A DNA stretch of 64,000 bases from Blumeriella jaapii (GCA_009599575.1 VWND01000016.1:620001-684000); one strand, 5' to 3'. Positions 1-11,800 are shown, counted from the first letter of the stretch. Translations and numbers: made by a program. The notes: generated by a model not told the origin, from the letters alone.

Positions 1-1030
1 GCCGAAAAAAAAACTTATTATATCCGACGTAGTTTTTTAAAATTTAAAAAAAAATTAATTTCGACGTTATACGCGTACCGATTATCGACCGCGGATATAC
101 GTGCTTCGTATTCGCTATCGACGACTTTTTTAAATAACTTAAAAAGCGATTTTTCCGAAACGCTATTTTCGAAATTATAACGATTTTTTTTTAAAAAAAC
201 GTTATATATCGATACGGTTTATTTGGCAAATTAAACGTCGATAATAAATCCGAAAACAAAAGCGTTATCGAGATTTTTATAAAAAAATACGGCATCTAGC
301 GTATTCAAATTTTAGTTTATAATTCGAAAAGCAACGGATTCGTTAAACGAAGTTATAAAAATATTTTTGACGGCTTTTTAAAAGCTATTCGAAAAAGCTA
401 TAAGCGTTGATCGCGGAAATTTTCGGAAATACTTTTTGTTATACGCATATATATATATGCTTTTACTAAAATAATTTTATTTTTTATTTAATACGATAAA
501 AACGCTCGATTGCTTTTGGAAACAAAATGGCCTGTATAAAAGTTTTATAACGTAGTTAAAATAAAAACGAAAGCTGACTTATTAACAATAAGATTTAAGC
601 AGCTAAATTACCGCGATATAAATATAAAAAAAATAATTTTTTAAAAAAAAAAGTATAAAAAAGCAGCTAAAAAATCTGAAATAAAACCAAGGTTTTAAAA
701 AAAACGCTAATTAAAAAAGGAAATCTGATTTTAATTTACGACGTCCAACGCGTTATCGATAAATCGGCCGATATTAAACTTGATTATAAATGGCTCGGAT
801 TCTACGAAATATGCGAAATCGAATTAAATAAAAGCTATTATAAATTTACGAAATTCGATAAAACAAAACTAAAAAAAACGTTCGCCGCTAATCGGTTAAA
901 GCGATTTTATAAAAAAAATTAGCAAATTTATCTTTTGGATTTTAAATTAAACAGCGATTCCGATTTCAGCGATTCCGACGACGATTCCGACCAAAGCGAT
1001 TATACTTCTAAAAAAAAAAAAACCTTTGGA
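1..1030 (+). pseudogene. A1 integrase, catalytic core and C-terminal GPY/F-like module (relic)
   Basis: C-terminal part of the Ty3/gypsy integrase, which joins element cDNA to host DNA. Readable fragments match the A2 copy and the family pattern: a core segment ending in a degraded NG-V-R-H motif near 320-370, and a C-terminal module near 725-920 that reads like the usual GDLVLLHD...SADIKL...KWLGFYE...NRLKRFYK block of fungal gypsy integrases. An acidic Ser/Asp-rich tail follows (950-1010). Stops are almost all TAA/TAG at former Gln or Trp codons. The family assignment is secure; exact ends are approximate because of frameshifts. Confidence 0.75.
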
Positions 1031-1571
1031 AAAATCTGAAAACAACCGAACGATAATTTTATTATTAAAAGCATAATTTAAATCGTGATTTTATTTATAA
1101 CCGAAAAAAAGAAAAATACTTACAAAATTGTTTACTAATTGTTTTACTGTTTTTATTATTTATTGTTTTTCTTTTTATTATATACTGTTTTACTGTTTTT
1201 GTTTTGCTTGCTTATATACAATCTAATTATTTTGCTTTATATATACTGTTTATTTTTAAAACTTTTTTTTATATTATTTAAAATACTTATTATACTTTTT
1301 TTTATTTAATTATATTTTTGTTTATCAGAACAAAGGCTTTATATATATTTGAGCCGTATATCTGATATATTTATATTATTCGCATATTCTACGAAAACTA
1401 TTTTTTATACATTTTATTATTTGCTACTTTTTGCATTGTTCACTTTTGTCGTTGTTTTGAACGGGTGCTTATCTGAACAGTTATAATTCATTGGAAAAAC
1501 AGCATGCGAATTCCCGTGATTTTTGAATACAAATACCTTACAGTTTTTGTATTTTTTCCCAATTACTTTTT
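1031..1571 (+). other. T-rich spacer between pol and the post-pol gene of A1
   Basis: No coding signal is visible. The stretch is strongly pyrimidine-rich on the plus strand and the same order of motifs occurs in A2 (about 26340-26830), so it belongs to the element. It precedes the extra gene and resembles the T-rich leaders of fungal promoters. A promoter or leader role is inference. A2 has about 26 extra bases near the end of this spacer. Confidence 0.5.
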
Positions 1572-3783
1572 AACAAACCCATCGATATTATATCGTTTTT
1601 TAAGCAAAACGTTGCCAAACCTGGCAAACTTATTCTTAATTTACTTTAAAACGAAACTATTATACGCAATTTCTTCGAATTTAAGCAAGTATATAATGCC
1701 GCTATTTTAAATTAACAAACTGCTTTCGTAAAAACGTTTATAAAACAATTCGATATAATAACTGAAAACGTTAACGAATTTCTGTTCGATTATAAAAATT
1801 TTATTAAAACTGAATTCGTTCGCAAAAGTTTTAACTACGATAAATTTCTGCTAAATTACGATAACGTTTCAAAAGCTTTCGCCGAAGCAAAAAAAGCTCG
1901 AAATAATAAAAAAAAGATAATAAACCGAATTTTGCGTTTTTTGCTAAATTAACGAAAAAAAAATATTTAAAAATACGTTTTCAGCAAAATCACCGGTATT
2001 ATTCCGCTTCGGCATTTCGCTCCCTTTTTCGAAACTATTACTTTTATTAAAAAAAAAGTTTAAATATTAAACGCTTATATTTTTAAAACGCAAATTCTAA
2101 AAATTAACAATTTAAAAACCCGCAGATTTATAAGCCTTTTTATAACTGTTTGCAAACTGGTCGACGACGTTATATAATCGCCAGAAAAAGTTTTAATCGG
2201 CTGCGAAATTTTAAATCTGACTTTTTTTTAAAACAAAAGACTAAGCGTCGTTAAATGCGGCATTTTTATATCGAAAAAAAAAAACGACGCTATTTCGATA
2301 TTTTAAATTTACGACGACGAAAAAAACGAAAAAACTAATATTATTTTCGTTTAATTCGAAAAAATACACGCGGTAGCAATTAATATTTTTAAAACAGCTA
2401 AATAATTCGGCGATTTTTATTTTTAATTATCGAAAACGAATCCGAAAACGAAATCAAAAGCGTAATAGCAAACAACCGTTTATTCGAATATAAAAAACTT
2501 ATTATACCGATAAAAACGATTCCGGAAAAAATAAAAATAAAAAACGTAAAAAAGCGCGCCGATATTTCCGAAACATTTTTTATTCGAAAAAAAAAATTAT
2601 TCGCGTCGTTAGCAAAAAAAGCATCGCGAATAAAAACAGCCGAAAATCGACGCCGAATTATAAGTTTTAAGCTAATTAATAAAAAACGCGACGATTTTAC
2701 GAAATCAAATTTAAAAAACGCCGGCACTTCGAAAGAAAAAAATTTAAACGATTTTGAATTTGACTTTTCGAAACTAAATACGCAAATATTAAAAACGCTT
2801 GCTGCGTTTAAAAACGTCGTACCATTAATATTTCAGATTTTAATAAAAGTATTTAAAATTTCGACTATTGCACGATTCTATCGAAAAAATTTGAAAAAAA
2901 ATATCGAAATAATCGCGGAAAAAATTATATAAAAAATACAAAATTAAATTACTTTGCTTAAAACTTTCGCTTTCGACGACGAAACGATTTAAAAGTTTTA
3001 TTTCGATATTTTTATACAAAAACCAAATAAATCCGTTAGCTTTTTTTTTTTTGTTTCGAACGAAAACTAAACTAAGCTTTTTTCGGAAAATTACAAATAT
3101 AATACGCCGGAACAAATAAAAAAAACTTTTAAAAACGGTGATTCGTTTTTATTCGATTTTTTTTTCGTTAAGAAATTCCGATTTTTTAATTTCGTTTTTA
3201 CGAATAATATCAACGCCAAAAAAAACGGCAAATTCTGCCATTTCTACGTACGTTATTACGCGGCGTATTGCGATTTGATTACAAAAAAAATTAACGTTGT
3301 CGGCTTTGCTAATCGATTCGCTGCTATTAAAAATTCGGATTACAACGTGTTCGAAATTGATTTTAATAATTAATTTATATTTCGACGAAAAATTGCGAAA
3401 ATTACCTAAGCGCGTGCGAAGGCTTATTTAAGCTACGCAAACTTTAAAGCAAATCCCAAAGTTTTTAACGCGATTATAAAACTCGATTAAAACGTAAAAA
3501 AATGGAAACAACGAGTATTTCTAAAAGCCGATTTTTTTAATTTTTCGACCGAAAATGTATTTTAAAATTTACTTAAACTAAGCTGCGAATTCGTTAATCA
3601 TATAAGATTTTATAACGGAAAAATAAACTATTATTATATTTTATAAAAAAAAAAATGGTTATATATAAATACTATTTTCGATTAGTTAAAATTTAAAAAG
3701 CGCTTACAGCTTTTTTCGTTAATATGCTTTATAATTTTATTTAATAAGTTTTCAAAATGCATTCCGGCTTTTACTTCGCTGTT
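1572..3783 (+). pseudogene. Post-pol gene of family A, 5' part in A1 (unknown function, broken)
   Basis: An unrecognised gene lying after pol and before the 3' LTR. Reading through TAA/TAG gives a long Lys/Asn/Phe-rich protein frame from about 1572 to the E insertion, with one lost base near 2397 that A2 keeps. Conserved blocks in both copies include FLFDYKNFIKTEFVRKSFNY (about 1780), IENESENEIKSVIANNRLFE (about 2420), KKRADISETFFIRKKKLFAS (about 2550) and GKFCHFYVRYYAAYC (about 3226). It continues at 9776 beyond E. It is not gag, PR, RT, RNase H or integrase. It could be an accessory or captured gene; I cannot assign a function. The start codon is undetermined. Confidence 0.6.
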
Positions 3784-3956
3784 TGTAAGAAGATGAGACG
3801 TCAGTTCGTTGGTCACGTGGTCCGAAAGTCACGTTGTTATCACGTGATATCGGAGCCCGCACACATTGTATCTTAGACTTCGCGACACTTCTAATTTAAA
3901 ACCTCGTAATCAATACAATTTATTTACGAACCTTCTGCTTGTTTCCTTTTTTGACA
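3784..3956 (+). repeat. E1 5' LTR
   Basis: A 173-bp terminal repeat, TG...CA bounded, matching 9598-9770 and both E2 LTRs. It holds the shared block with gacgtcagttcg, ggtcacgtggtccga and cgtgatatcgg, including two CACGTG-like palindromes. It is little mutated compared with the interior. Confidence 0.95.
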
Positions 3957-5460
3957 TATTAACTACTAAACCTTTTTAACACTTTTATTTCAGCCTTCGA
4001 GCTGAAAAGGCCTGCTAATTCTGTTCTGCCTTTGCGTATACAAAAAATCAACAAACCTTATCGCGATAACAATTCTTACGACTTTTTAAAAATAACTTTT
4101 ACGATACGGAATTACGAAACGACAACCTCCTCTGATACAAAACCCATATTCAAAAAACTCCGTTTTGCTTTTGTTTATATTCCGGAACAAAATACATTTT
4201 ACGCTTCTTTTTTAACGAATTATATCGGACCATCCCAAATTGTCGAAACCTTCCAACTGTTTTATTTTGAAACATTTTGAATACTCCGATCAAATCGTCG
4301 CCGCCCTGATTGCTAATACGAAAGCCTGCTTTTAAGAAATTTTCGATATTTTCGCTTACGCGGTAAAGCAGAACGATATAATAGTATTATTTAAAGCTAA
4401 ATTAAATAATTTCGCTTAAAAGCTGGATATTCAGACGGTACAATACTAAAAAAAAAAGGCCTTTTAAAAAAAAATGATTTAAAACCGCGAAGCCGAGCTT
4501 GCTAATCTTCGAAAACAAACTTTTATTAATCAAAATACACCGAATACTTTAAACGCAAAAAAAAAACATTTGCCTTTCCCGACCTCGATAAATTCACAAA
4601 TTCGAATAGCATTAGCAATATTACGAAGCATTTTATTATTTTTTTTTAAAATATAATTTTAAAACTTCGTTTCAATTAAAACTGGTATGCGACCGAACAA
4701 AATCGCATAAATTACTTTTTTTCCCGCTTTTCCGATACAGCCAAAAGCGTTTTACAAAAAGATTTACGTACGAACGGCATCTTTTTCTATTTAACTATTG
4801 CAAAAATAATTCAAATTTTTTAATAATCGTTCGGTGTTTTTAATTAATAAGCAGATGCATTTAAAAAAATTCTGTTTTTTAAATAAAACAATTAATTTCT
4901 GTCCATTTTTCTTTTTATTTAACTGAAAATTAAAAGTTATATTAAATTTAATAACGAAACCGCTATCGCTATTCTGCGCGAAACTTTTTATTCTGATATA
5001 ATCATTTGTTTATCGTATACTAACCCTTTCGATTTAAAAACCGATTTTATTAGTTTTTGCGCTTAAATGCGCGAAACCGATACCGTTTTTCGATAATTAA
5101 ATCCTAATTATTATAAAACCGAAAGCCGCAATACGAAAATCACTTTTTCCGCTTTTATATTCAAAACTGCTATTACGATTATTATTCAAAGCGATTTTAT
5201 AAATCTTAGCGCTACCTAAACCAAAGCAATTACATAAACCGCAATTAATATAGCAAAAAACAAACGCTTAATCGATAACGCCGAAAAGCTAGCTCGCCGA
5301 ACCTACCTTTTTGCTAACAACTTTTGCTTATAATATACCAGCGATAAACACCGAGCTGCTAATTGCCCCGACTCCTTTTAAATTAAAAAAGCTAAAGCCG
5401 AAGCAAAAAAATCGGGAAACTGATTATCTTTAATAATTGTTACTATTAAAAACTTTTAAA
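3957..5460 (+). pseudogene. E1 leader and gag relic with zinc knuckle
   Basis: Capsid/nucleocapsid region, upstream of protease. The readable N-terminal stretch (about 4032-4280) is followed by a degraded capsid with the block FNQDWYATEQN near 4675, also seen in E2. Near 5326-5376 there is a CCHC knuckle reading C-L-Q-Y-T-S-D-K-H-R-A-A-N-C, in which the second Cys has become Tyr, the expected RIP change TG to TA. Many Gln codons are TAA/TAG. Confidence 0.65.
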
Positions 5461-5890
5461 AAATAAATTAAAATTATTTATTTTAAATAGCGTTCCGAAA
5501 CTATATTTAATATTACTTTATATTATAATTGCTAATAATACATATATCAAAACTTATTTTTTAAACGACTCCGAAGCTACCGATAATTTTATTAATTATG
5601 CTTTCGTACAATATTACGAATTAACTCCTGTTTTACTTACCAACCTACGTAAACTTACCGTAATTAATAAACGTTTTTCCATTTACGGCAACGTTACTTA
5701 TTAAATCTTTTTTCAAATTAATATCGCCCGCCATACCGAACGAATTACAGCTTTTATCATAACACTTAGAAAATACGATCTTATTTTAAACAAACCTTGG
5801 CTTAAAACATACAATTCCTATATTAATTAAACTACGAATACCTTTTGCTTTAATTCAGACTTTTGCCGTTCGGACTGTTTACCCTAAAAC
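5461..5890 (+). pseudogene. E1 retroviral-type aspartic protease relic
   Basis: Protease of the gag-pol polyprotein. The catalytic D-S-G is read as D-S-E (5567-5575; GGA to GAA) followed by ATDNFIN. About 60 residues on comes KYDLILNKPWL, the yDlILGmpWL motif that ends many gypsy proteases. E2 preserves D-S-G at the same site. The frame is open apart from a few RIP stops. Confidence 0.8.
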
Positions 5891-6239
5891 TTTTATTAAT
5901 TGGCTGTTTCAAATTTAGTTTAAAAACGCTACTTTTACAAATCAATCGTTTAATCAGCCCTTTTTCGCCGTATAGAAACTGCTGCTTTTAATATTTTATT
6001 TTCTTAGCCCGAAATCGAGATATTTTTAGCTTTATTATACGAAATCGATCAACGTTTACAAAAATTCGGCGTTATAATCAAAAACGATCTTAATTTTGCA
6101 TTTCCAGAAATAAACCAATTATAACAAAAACTTTTTTAAGCTGAACGACAACATTTATCAGCTAAACTTTATTTCGCTAAAACCTTTTTGGAAAATATTC
6201 GTTTGGCCTTTTAAACCAAATTATTAATCGACTTCCGAA

Positions 6240-7150
6240 TAAAACTCTTTTAATACTATTATTATTATTTGGCCGCTTTCGACCTTATTAAAGCTGATAA
6301 ACTTACGCTTTATAAAAAAAGCGTTGATCATACGATAAAACTCCGTTTTAGCGCAATACTTTTATACGGTTTTTTATATAATATATTAATTAACGAACTT
6401 TAAGTTTTACGTAAATTTCTAAAAAAAAATCTCGAAAAAAGCTGAATTCGAGCTAGCTTTTCTTCCGCCGCCTTTCCAATTTTATTTGCGAAAAAACCAA
6501 AAAGCGGATTACGTTTTTGCGTCGATTACAAAGCTTTCAACGCTATAACAATCAAAAACCGGTATTTTTTGCTATTAATTTAAAAAACATTTTCTCGATT
6601 AAATAAAGCGAAGTTTTATATTAAATTTGACGTTTTTGCCGCTTTTAATAAAATTCGAATAAAAAAGGGCTATAAATAGCTTACTGCGTTTAATACGAAA
6701 TACGGCTTATTCGAATCGTTGATTATGCTTTTCGGTTTATACAACGCTTTTGCTATTTTTCAATTTCGCATAAACGATATTTTACGATTTTATTTAAATA
6801 TTTTTTGCATAACTTATATAAACGATATTTTAATTTATTTAAACGATTTTTAAAAACACAAAAAACACGTTAATTTCGTTTTTCAAATTTTTTCCGACGC
6901 TGGCCTACAATTAAATATAAAAAAATGCGAATTTAAAATTCAAAAAGTCGTTTACTTAAAAATAATCATTTTTATTATTAAAATCAAAATAAACCTTAAA
7001 AAATTGAAAACTATTATTAGCTGAAACCTTTTATCCAACGTCAAAAACGTATAAGCGTTTTTAGGTTTTGCAAATTTCTACCGACGCTTTATTAAAAGTT
7101 TCTTTCGCATCGTTATTCTTTTGGTAAATCTAACGAAAAAAAACATTAAA
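6240..7150 (+). pseudogene. E1 reverse transcriptase relic
   Basis: RNA-dependent DNA polymerase domain. Motifs run in order: [20 protein letters not shown] near 6480, KFDVFAAFNKIRI near 6620, [11 protein letters not shown] near 6690, and the catalytic box Y-I-N-D-I-L-I-Y (6815-6838) where the usual Y-V-D-D has lost its first Asp (GAC to AAC). [12 protein letters not shown] follows near 7055, marking the RT/RNase H linker. The catalytic change and stops make it inactive. Confidence 0.9.
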
Positions 7151-7720
7151 TAAGATTTTAATAATAATTATGTTAAAATCTTCGAATTTTTTAAATCAGC
7201 TTTTATTATTGCATTTATATTATTTTATTTTAATTTTAATAAAAAGATTTTCGTTAAAACCGACGTTTTTAACTACGTTTTTTTAAAAATTCTTTTTTAA
7301 AAAAACGATGCAAAAATATTTTATTCAATTGCTTTTATATCGAAAAAGTTCGATTCAGCCGAATGCAATTACGAAATTTATAACAAAAAACTTTTCGCTA
7401 TTATACGTTGCTTCGAAAATTAGCGAGCCGAATTACAAAAAACTGCTTATTTAATTCGAATATTTACAAACCATCGAAACTTAAAATATTTCATAACGAT
7501 TAAACAATTTAACAGGCGTTAAATACGCTAAAGCGAGTTTTTAGCTAATTTTAACTTTGTAATTATATTCAAATTTAAAAAACAAAATAGCAAACCTGAT
7601 TTTTTAACCCGACGTTTTCAAAACCTTTCTTAAAACTTTTCAAACGAGAAAATCCAATTCCAAAATCAAACCCTTTTTAAAAAGCATTATTTAACTAAAG
7701 TTTTAAACGCTTCTTTAATC
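7151..7720 (+). pseudogene. E1 RNase H relic
   Basis: RNase H domain that removes RNA from the hybrid. Readable: FVKTDVFNYV (former ETDASDY), [41 protein letters not shown] (former TDHKNLEYF) and FLTRR near 7600 (former DALSRR). The catalytic Asp in KTDV is retained; several Gln/Trp positions are stops. It is continuous with the RT. Confidence 0.85.
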
Positions 7721-7759
7721 TTGCTTAAATAAATACCCGAAGCAAACGACGAGAAACTT

Positions 7760-9250
7760 TTACGATTGTTAAACAAATATTATTCCATTAATAAATTATA
7801 AATTGCTATCAAAAAAAAATACTTAAATCAAAAGATATTTCGAAATTAAAAAACTTACAACTTTCCGAATATTTTATACGTAATAACAAATTATATTTTC
7901 GAAACCGATTATACGTTTTAAACATACCGAATTTGAATATTTTTATTCGCATTTAGCTTTTGCAAATGGCTTATAATTTAATAAAAACAGGCTATTCCGG
8001 AAAAAACAAATTGTACGAAATTATCGGCAGAAATTACTACTGGCTATTAATTTCTGAAAATTGCAAAAGATTTGTACGCAATTGCAACGGCTGTTTTCGT
8101 AATACAAGCACTAATTAACGCTATTAAAAACTTTTCAAACTTTTGCTTATCCTTTTACGCTGTTAAAACCATATATTAATCGATTTTATAAACCTTTTCT
8201 CCGTAAAAAAACACAAAAGTCGAAACAATCTGATTATAATAATAATATATCGCCTTACCAAAAAACGATATTATACAGCCTGCCATTTAGCTATAAAAGC
8301 GTTAGATTTAGCTAAGCTGTTTTATAAAAATATCTGGCGCTTACATGGCCTTCCGGATTTTATAATTTCAAACCGAAGCTTTTTATTTATTTCACAATTC
8401 TGAAAAGCTATTAATCACCGTTTCGGAATTAATATTACGCTATCCACCAGCTTTTATTCCGAAACAAATAGCCAAACCGAAAACGCAAACGCTTACCTAC
8501 TTTTTTACCTAAAACAATTTATTAAATACGCTTAAAAAAACTAGAAAAACTGGCTCCTTCTAGCCGAATTCGCAGTAAATAACGCTGTAAACGCTTTTAC
8601 CGGAATCTTTTTTTTTTACGCTAACAAAAGCTTTTACTTCCGATTGAATTTTTTTTTACCTAAATTTATTTTAGCCTCGATTTCTCGCATATTACAAATA
8701 GCAAACGCAAAAAAAAACGATTTTGCAAATAAAATAAAAAAAATAAAACTATTATTACGCACGAATTTGACTTCAGCGCTGGCCGATCAAAAACATTATT
8801 TTAACCGACACCGCCAATCAGCCCTTGCTTATCGAATAAAAAATAGCGTGTTTTTTAATAAGCGTAATATCATTTTTACCAAACCAATCAAAAAGCTCGA
8901 TAATAAGTTTTACGGTTTTTATAAAATCGCCGAAGTTTTAAACTCTTATAATTATAAATTAAAACTACTTTTCGAATAAAAACTATTATACTCCGTTTTT
9001 CATACCAATTTGCTCAAACCTGCTTATAACGACCTTTTCCAAAATAAAACAACCCCTTTCTACTATCTGTTTTTATCGACGCCGACGGCAACTTATTATA
9101 AATTATAAACGCTATTCTCGATTTTAAACGAAATTCCAACTTTTTTTACTTTATATAATAACGCGGCTATAACGCCGAAAACTAATTTTAAAAATTATTA
9201 AAAAACGTTATTAACGCATATAATTTTATAATTAAATTCGCTATACGTTT
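7760..9250 (+). pseudogene. E1 integrase relic with chromodomain-like end
   Basis: Integrase. The zinc-binding N-terminal part reads YYWLLISENCKRFVRNCNGC (about 8035-8095). The core has ILIDFINLF (first Asp, about 8175), PDFIISNRSFLF (former SDRG, Asp to Asn) and SQTENANAYLLFYLKQF (Glu, about 8470-8520). The C-terminal part includes an open stretch (about 8644-8979) with NKRNIIFTKPIKKLDNKFYG. At about 9085-9240 a weak chromodomain-like segment reads ILDFKRNSNFFYFI. That last assignment is tentative. Confidence 0.8.
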
Positions 9251-9597
9251 TTTTTAAAAATCTTATCCGATCAAAGCAAAACTAACTAAAGCCAAAATTG
9301 CTAATAGAAAACGTATCAAGTCGACGAATAACAAAAACGAGCTTTTACTATTAAAAAAGGCTTTTACAACCGTTATCAAACACAAAAAAACTGCTACCAA
9401 TTTTCTTTCTATTATAAGAAAACTAATTATTTTGCTTCCGAAACTAAAAAAACCTGCCTTTTTTTTTACCACTTTTTTTATTATTTCAGCTAAACTCCGC
9501 ATTCGTTTACAAAAACGCTTCGCGAACGAAGCTCGATTTATAAAAGTAAATTCCGACGATAAAAAAATTAAATAAAAAAATAAAATAAAAAACTATA
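9251..9597 (+). other. E1 3' untranslated region and polypurine tract
   Basis: A degraded continuation without a recognisable domain, then an A/G-only style tract (about 9560-9592) just before the 3' LTR, in the place of the polypurine primer for plus-strand synthesis. Confidence 0.5.
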
Positions 9598-9770
9598 TGT
9601 AAAAAAATAAAACGTCAGTTCGTTGATTACGTGGTCCGAAGGTCACGTTGTTATCACGTAATATCGGAACCCGCACATATTATATCTTAAACTTCGCGAC
9701 ACTTCTAACTTAGAACTTCGTAATTAATGCAATTTATCTACGAACCTTTTGCTCGTTCCCCCCTCTGACA
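9598..9770 (+). repeat. E1 3' LTR
   Basis: A 173-bp repeat, identical in length to the 5' LTR and differing mainly by C/T and G/A changes. It ends in TGACA next to the right target duplication ctgtt. Confidence 0.95.
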
Positions 9771-9775
9771 CTGTT

Positions 9776-10815
9776 TTAATTATTCGAAATTTTAGAAACT
9801 GCCGCTTCGTGGTATATTTTAACGTTCCGATCGCTTTAGATTTCGCTGGCCCCGACCGTATTACAATTACAAAATTCGATATCGCCGATTTTTAAAAAAA
9901 AAAAAAAATCGAAAATTTTACCGACGCCATTTTCGATTATTACGTTTTGCTTGTATTCGCATACAATTCGAAAATAATCGAAGCTTATTTGCAATTACAC
10001 CACGACGCTAAACTAATTAAAATTATTTAAAAAAGCTTAGCTTTTTCGTATTTCAGCGCGTTTAAAACAGTGGCCTCGGCTATTTTATCGGATTACGAAA
10101 CCGAAAGTTACGAAATAAAAAATAAAATAATTTTTGTTAATTTCTCGATTAAATAAAAGGTTTTTGTCAGATTTAAAACCTAAAAAACCGACGGCGCGAT
10201 GCTAATTTATTCGAATGATTATACGGCGCAAAAATACAAAAACTATTTCGAAAACGACAATCCGATAAACAATTTAATACTGTTTATACTGCGGCGAAAG
10301 CAATTATAGCATTTTCGATAGTTTCGATTGCAAACGATTATTTCCGAATTATTTCGTGGAATAGTTTTTTTTATAAGCTTCGAAGCTTTTTTAAAAGTAT
10401 TCGTCGGTAAACAACCGTAATTCGATCTATTAGTTTTGCGCGAAGTAAAAGCGTTAATCGGTTTTAATCACGACGAATTAATCGATTATTTTTACGATTT
10501 TAATACAAAACTTTTCAGCGCTTTTTGCAAAGCGTAAAACTACGTTTAAAAATTGGAATTTATTATTTACGAAGAAAAGTCGTAAAAAGCATCCGTCGCG
10601 GCGATATTTAATAATATTATCGACGAAAAAGTTATCAAAACGTTCGTAGGTTTAAACGATACTTCGATTAACATTTTATCGAATTATTTTTTAAAAAAGC
10701 AAAATAAACAAAATAATTCAAACGATAAGCGAAACGCTATTTCTTCGCAGAAGCCAATAGCAAAAAAGCTAAAAACGGGTTAAAAAACTAAAAAGCGTAG
10801 AGCTTAAAAGTTCGG
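9776..10815 (+). pseudogene. Post-pol gene of family A, 3' part in A1
   Basis: Continuation of the gene at 1572 after the E insertion. A poly-A tract (about 9893) causes a frame shift; after it a nearly continuous frame reads EAYLQLHHDAKLIKI, SAILSDYETESYEIKNKI, TAQKYKNYFENDNPI, LREVKALIGFNHDELIDYFY and VIKTFVGLNDTSINILS, ending in a Lys/Gln-rich tail near 10800. The same blocks occur in A2 (29056-30090). No family is recognised. It lies about 110 bases before the 3' LTR, so it is probably the last gene of the element. Confidence 0.6.
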
Positions 10816-10928
10816 TTTTTAATTAATTGGTTTTTAAATTATATAAAATAAATTAAATTGTATTTATTAAAATTATGTTTTTTTTTAGTCGTAGTTAAAA
10901 ACGACTACGTATATTATTTAGGACAGAA

Positions 10929-11195
10929 TATAAAACGGTAATACTTTGTATTAATAGGAGTTAGTAGTTTTAGCTATAATCGAGGCATAAACCTTTTCGA
11001 GACCTTTTGCTATTAACTATTTTCAACAGGTATAAAAGCAAAGCATTCTTTTAGATAATACCACAGGCACGCAGTCCAATTCATACTTTTACTTATTTTT
11101 CTTTTTCTTTTTTTAATTTCTTCTAGGGATTCCCTAGACTATCTTACCCACCGATATGTGGCCGTATCAGTCTGGTTTTCCTATCTACTTTTACA
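10929..11195 (+). repeat. A1 3' LTR
   Basis: A 267-bp LTR, equal in length to both A2 LTRs. It begins TATAAAACGG (original TG mutated to TA) and ends CTTTTACA. Shared blocks include aacaggtataaaagcaaagc (promoter-like TATAAAAG) and acccaccgatatgtggccgt. The outer, right-hand half is almost unmutated. Confidence 0.92.
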
Positions 11196-11205
11196 TAACC
11201 TTTGA

Positions 11206-11522
11206 ATTTATTAATATAATTAATAAACTTGAATACAAAGTCGAAGATTTAATCGCTTATCGAATGCAGCGGAAGATTTTTTAATATAAAGCTTTTTAAA
11301 TAAGCTTAAATAAAAATTTCACGTGATACTTCGCGTTTGATTTTATATACGTTTTTTTAAAAATGCGCGACTTTTATTTGGCGCATAAAAAACTTTCCGG
11401 TTTTTCTGCAAAATTTATAAATTGGCTAAAAGCGTATTTCGAAGATTTAAATTCGTATAATTATTTGGATAGCAACGTACCAATAGATAAAAGCTCGAAG
11501 GCGCGCTTTTTTCGAACGGGAG
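11206..11522 (+). pseudogene. B2 integrase C-terminal chromodomain relic
   Basis: A chromodomain fused to the integrase end, known in chromoviruses to steer integration to marked chromatin. It reads LEYKVEDLIAYRMQRKIF, then the core FTQYFAFDFIYVFLKMRDF with Trp and Gln codons lost to stops. A short C-terminal tail ends in SKARFFRTGG directly before the LTR. The purine run cgggaggatag just upstream of the LTR is the likely polypurine tract. Confidence 0.75.
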
Positions 11523-11527
11523 GATAG

Positions 11528-11795
11528 TGTGACGATTCATTTTTTTGCTACTTTTCGTGTTACTTTAGCAATTACGTATAGCTGCAAGCTTTCTGGTTTT
11601 CTGGTAGGTCTTCTATTAATTATAAAAATTATTTATATATATAAGGTTTTCTTTTTTTAGCAACCTCTGCCTTTTGCAGTTTTTAATTCTAAATAAATAT
11701 TTTTATTACAGAACCAAAGGCTCGTTTCTTATACTATATGAACGCGGCGACCAGTTGACTGATCTCCCAGCCCTTCGACTGATTAGATCGTCACA
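11528..11795 (+). repeat. B2 3' LTR
   Basis: A 268-bp LTR, TGTGACGATT...GATCGTCACA, matching those at 39995 and 46136. Its outer right half keeps its C/G content while the inner half is mutated. Confidence 0.95.
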
Positions 11796-11800
11796 TATTT

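Larger units (their letters stand above)
3784..9770 (+). mobile_element. Family E Ty3/gypsy retrotransposon, copy E1 (complete, RIP-degraded)
   Basis: A full-length LTR element with two 173-bp LTRs beginning TGTAA and ending TGACA, flanked by the 5-bp target duplication ctgtt (3779-3783 and 9771-9775). Order is gag, protease, RT, RNase H, integrase, as in Ty3/gypsy. It is inserted in the post-pol gene of A1: the A2 copy has the uninterrupted sequence at about 29056. A second complete copy lies at 47734. All genes carry RIP stops. Confidence 0.95.
1..11195 (+). mobile_element. Family A Ty3/gypsy retrotransposon, copy A1 (3' part, cut by window edge)
   Basis: This is the 3' part of a long Ty3/gypsy-like element, recognised because it aligns base for base with the second copy that starts at 25228 and ends in the same 267-bp LTR. 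It holds the integrase C-terminal end, a T-rich spacer, a large post-pol gene and the 3' LTR. Family E is inserted in the post-pol gene (3784-9770); removing it restores continuity with the other copy. The right flank (11196 onward) is the integrase end of a family B element, so A1 sits inside B2. The 5' LTR, gag, protease and RT lie outside the window. It is heavily RIP-mutated and inactive. Confidence 0.9.
11196..11795 (+). mobile_element. Family B copy B2, 3' end
   Basis: The plus-strand 3' end of a family B element: integrase end with chromodomain, then the 3' LTR. It aligns with 45810-46404 of the complete copy B3. A1 is inserted into it on the left. On the right it abuts a minus-strand family B interior (11796 onward), with tattt (11796-11800) as its likely target duplication; the left partner is outside the window. 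Confidence 0.88.

Noticed and set aside
2398..3115. Minus-strand open stretches (2398-2727 and 2840-3115; also 27616-27993 and 28163-28387)
   Set aside because: They are antisense shadows of the plus-strand post-pol gene of family A; RIP makes few stops on the opposite strand here, so they stay open by chance.
3800..3850. CACGTG-like palindromes in the E LTR as host regulatory sites
   Set aside because: They are part of the LTR in all four E copies; a factor-binding role is possible but nothing in the window tests it.
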